DNA of 64,000 nucleotides, from positions 1 to 64,000 of the IMG/VR virus record IMGVR_UViG_3300024261_001362; one strand, written 5' to 3'. A model generated the notes under the pieces. That model did no database searches. It was not told where the DNA came from and worked only from the letters and a program-made list of their open reading frames with translations. This document shows positions 1 through 12,200 of the stretch, in pieces. Numbering within the stretch: the stretch's first letter is position 1; each line of letters opens with the position of its first letter. The position numbers and the translations under genes were made by a program. The DNA is from a virus.

Positions 1-1
1 T

Positions 2-2821
2 ATTGGTTCTGCTAACCTTAATACAATGAATAAAAAGGGTGTTGTTGGATTTAACAAAGGTGGTATGGTTGGTTTTGAGGCTGGTGGTCGTGTCACTCAG
101 GGTAGACATTTTTATGGCTTGGGGCATCCAGGTACAGGATTTGGGATGTCCACTCCCAAACCTACTGGTCCTAGTGAAGATCCTACAGACAAAACAACTA
201 ACAGATTACTTGCATTGAGTCTTGCTGTTGGAACTTTATCTACAGTTGCCGATCAATCTAGAAAACGTCTGGGTGAATTTGGTAATGTACTTGGTGATTC
301 GATTGATGGTTTACTTAAGGTTGCTACAACTGCTGTAGCGATTCAAGCTTTACTTTCTACTTTACAAAAGGATAGTAAATTAAAATCTTTAGGTACAGCT
401 ATTGGTGGAGCTTTTGTTGCATTTCAAGCTCTAAGTGCTATCACAGATGTAGTTGTTAATAAATTTAAGAGAGCGGCTGAGGCTGCTATTGAAAAAGGTG
501 ATGCAGATGAAGCAGCAGCACAATCTGATGAGGCTGCAAAATTTGGTCTATTGGGATCGGTATTGACTGGTGTTGGTACTGGTGCTGTAGGGGGTGGTTT
601 ACTGGGTGCTAAAATTGGTGGTGGTATTGGGACGTTTATTGGTGGTCCAGCAGGAACGGCTGGTGGTGCCTTGCTTGGTGGTATCGGTGGTGCCCTCGTT
701 GGTGGGATTGGAGGTGGTATTGTTGGTTACATGTCAGCACCTGAGAATGATCGTGAACAATCTGCTTCGTCAGCTATCATTAGGAAGTTACCTGAGCTAG
801 ATAAAAATTTTGAAAGTTTTTCAAAAGGTCAACGTACTGCTGCTCTTACCATTCAGCAAACTAATGCTGCATTAGCAAAAGCGAGATCAGATGCACAAAA
901 ATATATAAAAGATGAGACATTAGCGGCTAAAACAGAAGCTGAGATTACTAAACAAGAATTACGATTAGCGACGGAGGTTATTGGACCAACTGCTAAAAAT
1001 ATGGCAGAATTACGAAAACAAACTGCAAACATGACGAAGGCTAATAAAGAAGCTGCCATTGCTGCATTTAAAGTTGCTGCGGCCCAAAGAGAATTAATAA
1101 AGATTAATCTTGATGCTGCGAGAATTGGAGGTGCTGCTGCACGAGCAGGTACTGCTGCTGAAAATGTAGTAGCCAGATTCCAACCGGGTAGTAGTTCATT
1201 AGAAGCGGACTTTAAGACTTTAGAAACAAGTACAACTACTTTTGGTACTAGCGATGATGGTAAAGCGGCTTTAGATAGAATAGAAGGAGATATCAATTCC
1301 CGATTAGATCGCATTGGTGTTAAAGGGTCGGCTAGAGATGTGATTAATAGATCTGCTGCTTCATCGGGTGCTGCTGTTGAATTTAGTGCTCGTTTGTCAG
1401 AAAAAATTGCTGGAGCACAATTGACTAGAGGTCAAGATAAGAAAGGTAAAATTGAAGAAATTGTAACAACAATTACTGGAGAAATAGAAAACAAGTTTAA
1501 AGGTACTGCAGGAGCTAATTTAACCAAGACTATTAATGGCTCTCTTGAGTCTGTTATTAAGCAAGCCACATCAGTCGATGGTACAATTGATGAGTCTAAA
1601 GTCGTAGAGGGTTTGGCTAAAGCGGCCAATGCAGCCGGTAAACCATTACGGATGTTGGGTGAAGCATTTATTAAACATGAAAAGTTGATTAATAAGTTAA
1701 CTGCTCAACGTCGGATACAAGAACAAAAATTAATATCAGCACAAAGTAAGGCTATTGATCTTCAACTTGAGGGTGCTAAAGTTATAGAACAGGCTGGTGG
1801 TAGAAGATTAAGTTTCCAAGATAAATTAGGTGCGAGAGGCAATCAAGCAAATCTGCGATTAAGAGACGCTGGTGTTGGTGGTTTGGGTGGTACTGGCACA
1901 GGAAATATTATAGGTGCTAGTAGAAGACTGGTGGATCGAAATGCTCAGTTAAATCAAAAGGTTAATAGTGGTGGTCGTTTAAGTGTCGATGAAGCTAGAG
2001 GTCCAGCAATATTAAAAGCAAATAATGCATTAATTGAGTTTACACGACAAAGGATTAAATTAATCCAAGAGGAAATGAACATTATTAAACAGAAAAATGC
2101 TCTTGAGCGAAGTGCTATTGATGCGTTGTTGTCTGGTAATGCTGAAGAATTCTTTGAAAAACAGAGTGCGTCGGCAGCGGCATCAGCATTAAAGAGTGGT
2201 AATACGGCTTTAATTAGATCATTAGATGCCTCTGCTGTAGGAGCTGGACTAAAGAGTTTACAAGATCAGGGTACATCATCTACTGAATTATTTAGTGCTG
2301 CTAGAACTGCCGGTCTGTCACAGCAACAGGCAAGGATCTTTTCTGGTACAACTCCGGAAGAAAATTCTTTAAGACGAGAATTGATGGCTAGTGGTCGTAC
2401 ATTGGGAGCTTTGGGTAATACTGGTTCAGAGTTGGAAGCTAGTAATCTTGGGGTTGCAATACAGATAATAAATCAAGCAAATAATGCATTTGCAGAGACA
2501 TTAAAGAAAGAACTTAATTCTGCTAATGATACTCAAAATCAAGTTACAGAGAGGAATATTAAGGCTACGGATAATTTGACCGAACAGCTTAAGGACACTA
2601 GCAAACAACTTAGTATATTATCAGATGCTATAGAGGGAAGTCCTAACGAAATAACGAGCACGATTAATGTTAATTCGGCTAGCAGTGGTCCTAGTGATAA
2701 CTTACTTAGTTATTTACCAGGTGTATTAGCTGAAAGTCTTAAAAGACTTATACCAAATTTAACACATGATAATAACGGTAATCATCAAATAAACACTCCA
2801 AATGATGTATTTCTACATTAA
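2..2821 (+). CDS. Tape-measure-like tail protein, C-terminal part (5' end outside window)
   Basis: The frame is open to the left edge, so the ATG at 26 is probably internal and the gene is 5'-partial. The visible part (about 940 residues) opens with Gly-rich GVVGFNKGG / GMVGFEAGG motifs of the kind seen in phage tape-measure proteins. It then has long helical Ala/Lys/Glu-rich stretches and a glycine-zipper, membrane-like hydrophobic segment at about residues 173-236 (counted from the ATG at 26; nt 544-735). Long coiled-coil-like helices (about 260-370 and 540-600) follow. Tape-measure proteins set tail length and can carry membrane-active segments used in DNA injection. The tail and baseplate-type genes downstream agree with this role. 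Assignment rests on composition and context, not on a catalytic motif. Confidence 0.6.
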   Translation: MGSANLNTMNKKGVVGFNKGGMVGFEAGGRVTQGRHFYGLGHPGTGFGMSTPKPTGPSEDPTDKTTNRLLALSLAVGTLSTVADQSRKRLGEFGNVLGDSIDGLLKVATTAVAIQALLSTLQKDSKLKSLGTAIGGAFVAFQALSAITDVVVNKFKRAAEAAIEKGDADEAAAQSDEAAKFGLLGSVLTGVGTGAVGGGLLGAKIGGGIGTFIGGPAGTAGGALLGGIGGALVGGIGGGIVGYMSAPENDREQSASSAIIRKLPELDKNFESFSKGQRTAALTIQQTNAALAKARSDAQKYIKDETLAAKTEAEITKQELRLATEVIGPTAKNMAELRKQTANMTKANKEAAIAAFKVAAAQRELIKINLDAARIGGAAARAGTAAENVVARFQPGSSSLEADFKTLETSTTTFGTSDDGKAALDRIEGDINSRLDRIGVKGSARDVINRSAASSGAAVEFSARLSEKIAGAQLTRGQDKKGKIEEIVTTITGEIENKFKGTAGANLTKTINGSLESVIKQATSVDGTIDESKVVEGLAKAANAAGKPLRMLGEAFIKHEKLINKLTAQRRIQEQKLISAQSKAIDLQLEGAKVIEQAGGRRLSFQDKLGARGNQANLRLRDAGVGGLGGTGTGNIIGASRRLVDRNAQLNQKVNSGGRLSVDEARGPAILKANNALIEFTRQRIKLIQEEMNIIKQKNALERSAIDALLSGNAEEFFEKQSASAAASALKSGNTALIRSLDASAVGAGLKSLQDQGTSSTELFSAARTAGLSQQQARIFSGTTPEENSLRRELMASGRTLGALGNTGSELEASNLGVAIQIINQANNAFAETLKKELNSANDTQNQVTERNIKATDNLTEQLKDTSKQLSILSDAIEGSPNEITSTINVNSASSGPSDNLLSYLPGVLAESLKRLIPNLTHDNNGNHQINTPNDVFLH

Positions 2822-2899
2822 AACAACAGTCTTCCCCCTAGTGCGTTTACCTCTCTTAAATAAAGTGTCGGATCTAACTACTAAAGTATAAGAAATTAA

Positions 2900-3247
2900 A
2901 TGAATTACACACATCACTTAAGTTGTTCTTGCACTAAAGCTGCATCGGGAGATCCTACGAGTGTTGGATCAATGATGACGGGTAAATTAGTTGGGGACAT
3001 TCGTTTATATTCCGATAATACATTGAGTATTGGAAAATTACATACTACAATAATTAATTGCGAGGGTGGAACTCCATTATTTAATGTTATAGATCTTTCT
3101 CCTTCTCATAACCCTAATTCCACTTATCGTATTTTCATAAACACAAATGATTTAGATCTCCCCCCAAGACAAGGGGATGAATTTACTGCGGTTTCATTTG
3201 ATGGTTTTTCTTATGTTTACAATATTTTAGCAGTTTCAGAAGTTTAG
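2900..3247 (+). CDS. Hypothetical small virion-module protein
   Basis: A 115-residue protein I do not recognise. It has a Cys-containing N-terminus (LSCSCTKAASG), is otherwise beta-rich, and has no signal peptide or membrane segment. It sits 78 nt after the tape-measure-like gene and 11 nt before the giant adhesin gene on the same strand, so it probably belongs to the tail module. No good Shine-Dalgarno precedes the ATG (the leader is A/T-rich), which leaves the start slightly uncertain. A small tail or chaperone-like protein is possible, but nothing in the sequence decides this. Confidence 0.6.
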   Translation: MNYTHHLSCSCTKAASGDPTSVGSMMTGKLVGDIRLYSDNTLSIGKLHTTIINCEGGTPLFNVIDLSPSHNPNSTYRIFINTNDLDLPPRQGDEFTAVSFDGFSYVYNILAVSEV

Positions 3248-3258
3248 GGCGGATATAA

Positions 3259-6200
3259 ATGGCTATTAATGAGACAATAAGACCAAATGGCAATGTTAAT
3301 CAATTGTGGAATGTGTATGACTATACAAAGATCATTGACAGTAATGATCTTACTTATGCTATGGCTGATGATGACAATGAATTAGTAGAGCAGATATGGA
3401 GTTTTGACAATCCAGCATTCACATTCGAGACTTTAGTTTCCGTTGAAGTATTTGTTAAACATAAAGATGCCGGCATATCTGGTAATCCAGATGCTTCTGT
3501 TAATGTAAAGATTGGTGGTTCTTGGTACACGGGCCAAAATATTTCATACAACGGTACTTATAGTGTGGTTTCTGTAAGTTGGGATGGTGTTTGGTCAAAT
3601 AGTGATTTCAATGATTTTCAAGTTGGTATAACGGCACCAGATATTTCTAACAAAAATCGTGAATATAAAGTTGCTGAAGTATATGCTGTAATATCAGTAG
3701 CAGAAGCTGGTTACAGTCAAATTACAATCAATAATCAAAAATCAGATTCTCCTAATCAACCAGAGTTTGAAAAGTCCGAAGGTGAGAGTTTTGAAATAGA
3801 GTTGTATCATAATGGTATTGATCTTGGTACGACTATTGATTTTACAATTGCAGCCTCTCCAAATGATTCGATTCTTGGGAATGGAGGGTTCACACTTGAT
3901 GATATTGCCTCCGTAACTGTAGGTAGTACTACTTATGAAGTAGTAGAAGGTGTTCTTGCTGGTCAAACATCTGTAGTAGATGGAGTCAAAACAGAGAAGA
4001 TTGTAATTACTCTTGCTGAGGATTCTATATCTGAAAATACGGAATATTTCAGGTTAACATTTGCTACAACTGACAGTGCTGGTAATCCTACAACTCTTTC
4101 GAGTACTCAAGAAAGTTGGAATCCAAGCAATCTCGCTCAAACTTGGGATATGTTGATTACTAATGTTGTTCCCTCTGATGTTGTTTCGGTTGTGGCAACT
4201 CAAAATGGTACTGAAGCTGGTACTCCAGTACAATTTACATTTACAAGAACAGGTGACACAAGTAGTTCATTGAATGTAAGTTATCGGATGTTTGGAACTG
4301 CGGTAGCGGGTACTGATTATACAGGTTCTCAGACTGGTACGGTGACTTTTGGAGCGGGTGTAAGTAGTGTTGTGCTTTCGCTTCCAACTATAGAAGACTC
4401 TGTAATTAATCCAGTTAAGATAGTGGGAGTTTATATTGATAAACTTTCTACATATGATATTACTCCAGCTAAACAGTTTGCGGAAGCTACGATTGTTGGT
4501 GATGGTATTGTTAGTAGTGAAATACAGACCTCTACTGTGCCAATACCAAGGAATGGCTCGAATTTTACCAATACCAATAACTTTATGGCGTTGAGAACAG
4601 ATGGTTCGGTCGTCAACGTCATGTCAGTCATGTCAACCGATGATGCTCCTCCTGTCGGTTTAGATAATGTCAGCCAGGTCTTCTCGAACGACATAGCCTT
4701 TGCAGCGTTGAAAGAGGACGGCTCGGTCGTCACATGGGGGCATCCAACGGCTGGCGGAGACAGCAGCGGCGTGGCTGCACAGTTGAGCAGTGGGGTTGTT
4801 CAGATCTTCTCCACAATCAGTGCTTTTGCAGCGTTGAAAGATAACGGGTCGGTTGTCGTATGGGGTGATGCAACGAGGGGTGGAAGTAATAATACTGGAG
4901 TAGATTTAAGTAGTGGTGTTGTAAAAATCTTTTCAAATTATGGTGCTTTTGCAGCATTGAAAACAAATGGTAGTGTTGTTACTTGGGGTGACAGTAGTGC
5001 CGGTGGAAATGGAGCATCTGAATTAAGCGGTATTACTGATATAATAGATATTTGTTCAACTTATGATTCCAGTACTAAAGGAGCTTTTGCTGCATTAAGA
5101 GCAACTGGTGAAGTTATTACCTGGGGATGCGTGGGATGTTCCGCCCCTCAAGTTGGTAACGATAGTTCTGGAGTACAAGCTGAATTAGTCAATGTTGTTA
5201 AAATTTTTGCAACCCGAAATGCATTTGCGGCGTTGAAAAGTGATGGTTCGGTCGTCACATGGGGAGGCAATTATGGTGAAAACAGTGGTGCTGTAGCTGC
5301 AGATTTAAGCAGCGGTGTTACTTGGATCTCTGCACAGTGGCATAGTTTTGCTGCATTGAAAGAAGATGGAACTGTTGTTCATTGGGGGAGCGGCGGTGAG
5401 GATGGCGGCACTGATTGGGATGATGTAAAAAGTGATCTTACTAATCCAGCAACGGCAAATGTCATTCAGATTTATGATAATGTATGGGCTTTTGCAGCAT
5501 TAAAAAGTGATGGTTCGGTTGTTACTTGGGGTACTGAAACTAATAGACCAAATGGATCTAATAGTAATAGTGTAAGTGCAGATTTGAGTAGTGGTGTTAA
5601 ACGTGTCTATAGGACCGATTATGCATTTGCGGCACTAAAAACAGATGGATCAGTTGTCGTTTGGGGTGATTCAGCTTATGGTGGTACAAATAATACTGGA
5701 GTAGATTTAAGTAAAGATATTGTACGGGTTTTCGCTAATAGACGTAATTTTACAGCATTGAAACGGGACGGCTCGGTCGTCACTTGGGGGAAAGATAACC
5801 TTGGAATTAACAATAATGTAACAAATGTCCGAACATTTTCTAATATAGAGACATTAGATACTTTAGATCCTGTTGCTCTTAATGATAATCCTCCGACATT
5901 AAACGCTATTGATGATATCACTATTGATGAGGATGCTCCTGAGCAAACCGTTAATTTAACAGGAATTGGTGATGGTGATTCGGGAACTCAACCATTACAG
6001 ATTACGGTTTCTAGCAGTAATCCCACATTAATTCCGACTCCAACTGTAACATACACATCAGATAATGTGTTTGGAAGTTTGACTTTCACTCCTGCTCCGG
6101 GATTAAGTGGTGAATCTACAATTACAGTAACGGTTACAGATGGTGGGTTAGATAATGATCTAAGTACAACAACTGACAACAAAACATTTTCTCGTGAATT

Positions 6201-9200
6201 TACAGTAGGGGTTGATTCGGTTAATGATCCACCGACATTAAATACCATTGGTGACATAACTATTGAGAAGAATTCTGGTCCACATACAGTTTCTCTTGCG
6301 GGTATCACTGATGGTGATGATGATACTCAAGCTTTAACTGTAACAGCCGTAAGTAGTGCTACGGGTACAATTCCAAATCCAACCGTAACATACACTTCAA
6401 ACAATACAACTGGTAGTTTGACTTTTACCCCTGTAACTGATCAAACTGGCACAGCTACTATTACTGTGACAGTACAAGATAGTGCTGGTGGTACAGTAGC
6501 TCGTACATTTACTATAACAGTAATTGATGTTAACAATCCTCCAACATTAGATGCTATTTCTAATGTCACGATTGAGGAAAATGATCCTGAGCAAACTGTT
6601 AATTTAACGGGAATTACTGATGGCGATGGTGTAAGTGCTCCATTAAAAGTAACAGCTACCAGTAGTAATACAAGTATAATCCCAAATCCGGTTATTGCTT
6701 ATACATCCGCACAGACAACGGGCACTCTAAAATTTACACCAATTCAAAACAGATTTACTCCTGTCGGACAACCTGTAACAATTACGGTAACAGTTGAGGA
6801 TGCGGGATTAGATAATGATCTCAGCACCACTTCAGATAATCTCACCTTTAGTCGCACGTTTACAGTCACTGTAAATGAATATATACCACCAAGATATTAT
6901 GTAATTGACATTGAGTTAGTATCACATCCTGGAAATCAATCAATATTATTGAATAATGGATTTAGTGCTGAAGTTTGTCATATCACAGAATATGCAAATC
7001 CTGTAGCAGAATATGTTAGGGGATTTGGTCATACATTAGATAATCCTCTCGTTGCAAGTGGTGATACTAGTATTAAATCAAGATTAACTGGTGTGCTTGT
7101 AGCAAGTGGAGACTTTTTATCTTCTGGTGCAATTCCTAATTCTGGATTATTTGTTACTCATGGTCCATCCAAACACATTGATGGGTCAGGTTCATTACAA
7201 GCTACATACACCGACAAACTTGCTGGTGATTTTGGTGACTACAGGTGTGCTGAAAAATTATATCCTATTGCTGATATTTCTAATAGTTACTTCGTGACCT
7301 CCAGTGGTACACATTCTGATTTATATAGTTCGATTGACGAAGGTGTATTCTCTGGAGATGGTATAAAAGAAAATGGTGTCTCTACATTAATAGCAGACTC
7401 TACTACATTCATTCAGCCATCATCTATTCATACAGATGATACATTTAGTTATAAATGTAAAGTTACTACTCCTCTTGTGAGACCAGAACATACCAGATTA
7501 AGAATTAGAGCGGCAGCACCATTATTTACTCATGAAGCTAAAATTCCGCCGAAATATACTTTTACCGATATTAAATTTGAAGACCCAGATGGTGCCTTAA
7601 TTGTTCAATATAATGATATTGTGGTTTCTGGTGACTCTACGTATATTAGTATGAGTGGTGATGAGAATTTTGCTACATATTCCAGTGCCCCTAAAGTTAA
7701 TAATATCACATATTCATGGGATGATACTTATCCTAATTTAAGTGGTAATGAATATACATTATCATTTAATTTATTGAGTGAAGACCCTGGAGATGCCTTC
7801 AGTGCTGGTTTTGATCCTGGTTTTGAAGAAGATTATGATGTACCAGATCCACTACATAGTGGTGATGATTATCTTGCTTTAGATGGTTCTCCTTTATCCA
7901 GTATGGGTCAGAGTTATATAAATCCAACACCAAGTATTAGAATTTCTGCGATTGAAATTTGTAATAGTGGTGGTCGTGGTCCTCGTACTGAAGATTATAT
8001 TACTCTTTTCTCGGAAGTACGTTCTACTGGTAATAAAGTACAAAGAACATTAATTCCAACATCTATGCCGTTGGTTGATTTTGATACTACTATATATCCT
8101 ACGGTAAGTAGTGTTTGGTATGCAAGTGATGATGCTAATTTTTCAAATTATAATACTGTAGGAACAAAAAGATTAATTCATAATATTAATAATAGTTTTG
8201 ATTCAGACTTTATTATTATGAACCATACATCTGGTGTAGCAGATTCTGGTAAATTAACATTAAAGATGAGTCATAATGCAGACCCTAATAATCTTAAAAC
8301 CAGAACTCGTGGTGCATTTGATTTAGGCTTTGATGGAACTATCGGTGGTACATGTATTAGAAATGGTGCCTTTAATAAATTAAATATTGAAGATGATGAT
8401 ATCAATGATGGATTCTTTGTCGCTGATCGTGATTGTATAACTCTACGAGTTAGGGCTAAAAAGCAATCTGGTTCAAGGGACTATGTGCTTGATGTTGTCG
8501 GTTATAGTGACGATTGTATTTTAAATATAACAAGTGCTGTTGGTGGATTCTTACAGGCTTCATCAGGTAATCCTATTGGCAACTATCCTGTCTCATCTGG
8601 ATTTAGTGGATCAGATGATCTTGCTCTTAGTGCCACATCTCTGTCTCAACGGGAAAACTATTTCCAGGTAAGTGGTGATAATAGTCACTTTGTTAATCTT
8701 GGGGAAGACCATTATTCTCTTGTTGATGGACCATTGGTTAATACTACGGAATTTGCTTGGTATGAAATCCCACTAAAGATTTATGATGACAATGTTACTC
8801 TCGGTCGTTCTCGTGATTATCGAATGAGTTCATTGCTTGAGAATCTATACTTAGATATCTATCCATTACCGAGTGGTGCGAGTATTTCTCAAGTAGAGAT
8901 GCTGGTTACATATGCACCGCAAAATGCATTAAAGATGATTACTGAAGGTGGTGAAGTTAGAAAAGTTACATCGGAAGATAGACCAGAACCTAAGATTTTC
9001 CCAAGCTCGATGCAGCCTAATGATAGTTATTTAAATGCTGGATCTGGTTACGGTTCATTATCTTACATAAGTGGAATTCCTCAAGCTTATTCTACTAAAA
9101 ACACCTCATTAAAAACTAACTATTCCAGAAGATGGCGGGGTATGGATGGTTTAACTGAAGGTCCGTATGACCAAGAGGCATTCGGCTTTGGTTTCTACAA

Positions 9201-12200
9201 TCCACAATTAGATTATCCATTCTTATCTGGTTTCTATGATTTTGATAAAGAGAATGGTGTTAGTGTTATACCTCGTGTTGGTAATTTGACAGGGGTTATT
9301 TCAAGCACATATTCTACATATAGAATTAACAACTTAGGTTGGCGATTTAAAAATTCCACTTTGTTCGCTGATCAGTTGCCAGGATATACTGGTGCTTATG
9401 AAACTATTGACTGGAGTTCATTATCGAACGGTTCCAACAATTTCCATAACCATCCATTGTCTGGTCAAATTGCAGATGCGTTTAATACTGCCATTAGAAT
9501 ATCTGGACATAATTCCAATATTAACTTTGGTGATATAAATATTGTTCCTGATTCTGGCTTTAGTATGTATGCCAGATTTTCTCCAGATGCCAATGTCTCT
9601 GGAGTAGGATACGATCTATTCGAGAGTGGTTGCTTGTTCTCTAAATGGGATACAGGTAATGATCTTGAATTCGCTTTAGGTTATGCTAGTGGCTTCTTAC
9701 GTGGTTATGCTAGAGACAATGCTGGTGCTATACATACAGTACAAGACCCTGCTATATGTTCTGGCTACCAATATCCATTAAGTGTAATCTTGACTTATAA
9801 CGATGATGGTCTTAGTGGTTTAAAACTTTATACTGATAATGAATTCGAACCCAACTGGCAAACTTTAAGAGCCAGTTCTGTCGCACCATTCCATTTACAT
9901 AGTGCGAATAGTAATTTCGTGGTTGGTAATTCAACAGGTTCCGGTGTTGGTTTTAATATGTTCCTTACTGAGTTAGGTGTCTCTAACTCTGGTAATGTTG
10001 TATATTCTAATCCAGATCCTACTTATAAGCAAATCACTGCACAAAGATTTTTAGAAAACAACAGATTATTCTGGTGGGATAATACTGACACATCGTCTAA
10101 TGATGGTTATACATTATGGAAGAATATCGATGAGGATACTCGTACCGATTGGACTTTGGGTGATTTCAAATATGAACCTTTCTCATTAGCGTTTTCTCAA
10201 ATTTCCAAAAGAACCAATAGAGATCTTGTTAGTTTCAAAGTCTGTAGTGATGGTCAACCTTATTATGCTAAAACAAATCAAACTCTACCTTCTACAATTG
10301 ATAGCGGTGTAGCATATCATAGTCAAATTGAAAATGACTTTTTAAGATTCCATTTAAGTGATACTCCTAATAATTTCTATTCTGTTTATCCACGAATTAG
10401 CAAGAGCCTACCAAGAGGTTATAATTTTGTAGATGATGCTTTAGTCGTAGAGACTGTTTTGGAGCACACTACTAATCACGATATTACATGGAGTGGTGGT
10501 CAAGTTGGACCGAAATTGATTGTTAGTCTGTATACCAAAAAACAAGAACCATATTATGAAACTGCCAATCCTAACTGGGGATTAATTAATCGTAGTACTC
10601 ATTATCTGGAACCATCTGGTGGTATACATAGGCTCGATAGTACATTTACATATGATGATGTGTGTGATAAATCTGAGGAATGGGCCACTTTCCCAATTGA
10701 AGCCAAACTAAAAGAATTTAAAGAGAAATATTTTTCACAAGATGTGGATGATATGTTCTTACAGTATGATGTTGTGTATCCATCTGGTGGTTCATTTGAG
10801 TCTACAATTGATATCCACACTGCACATGTCAGGATGGAAAATGCATATGTGAATCCTACTGCTGATTCTGGAATCCTTAATATTGCTACGAGTGGTGGTC
10901 ATGTTGTAGATGATAGAGACCTAATGTTGTCTCTATATAATGGTCCATCGCCAACTAGTGGTGAACTTACACTATACACTATTGGTCCTATCCAGGTTGA
11001 AAATTCAGGGTTGCCACTTCACACGAGTGGATTATTTGCAAGTCGAGGTGAATTTAATTTATTCACCACTAACTTCATGACAATTGAACAATCTGGTCTG
11101 ACTTTATCTACCTCTGGTAAAATGCCGATTGAGCAATCTGGTGCTGTAAATCTACATACTTTAGGTAAGGGAATCCTCACATCGGCCAGTGGTGATCATT
11201 TAGGATTTTCCTTAACGGCAGTAAACACTGAAACTGCTGGTTTGATTAGTGGTATATTCAACTTAAATGCATTTGTTAGTCCAACTGCTGACACAGATGC
11301 TATACAAGCTAATATGCCAATATTTGTGCTGAATGATTTTCAGACAGATCCAACTGATAATAGTGGTATTCTTAACTTAAGAACATTAGCTACATCGGCA
11401 TTAGTATCAATATATCCTACAGCATCAATGAACCTGTATTTGGAAACAGGTTATGCTTCTACTAATGCTGATATGAACCTTACATTGTATGGTGATAATT
11501 ATAGCACAACCGCATCTAGTGGTTCTATGAATCTATCAACTGCAAATTATGCTGGTCCATCCAATCCACTATCAACATATAATTATGCCAGTGCTGGTTC
11601 AGATTACTTATATTGGTTCAATAATAATGTAGGTACAGGAATTAATGTTTTTGATAATTCCTATGCAACCTTACCTGCCGATGATGAGCTTAGAGGTGTA
11701 GATTTAATTGGTTATGGATCTTGCATTGGAAATAGTCCAGACAAAGCTATTGATGCTGTCATAGAAACAGATGATGTTGTGTGGCGTGAAGAACAATGTG
11801 TCGAAGGCGGTATTATGAGAGCCGACAAGACATATACAAATCTTGAAGCTGGTTACAGTGGTAATTATTATGGTATAAGAAAATATACGGAATTAGTTCC
11901 TAGTTATTCTTATTTTGCTACACTGGAAATGAAAACTGGTAATACAGAATCTATTAAAGTTCCGAGAGATTTAGAAGAATGGGAATATGGAATAAATTCT
12001 GATATCAATTATTCTGGGGTTAAGTTGATTGGTGATGATCCCGCCTTAAGTGGAGATGCATCTATTGAATATCCTCTACCAGACTCTGGAAGAAACCCAG
12101 AGGATAACTATGGTAAATCAGTTGCGGTCCACAAAGACTTAATGGTTGTCGGTTCTCCGTTTATAGATATTCCAGATGAGTCTGGCTACAAAATGACCAA

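Noticed and set aside
4575-6882. CRISPR array or simple tandem repeat
   Set aside because: The repeats are protein-coding, in frame and divergent (RCC1-like and cadherin-like units), with no regular spacers.
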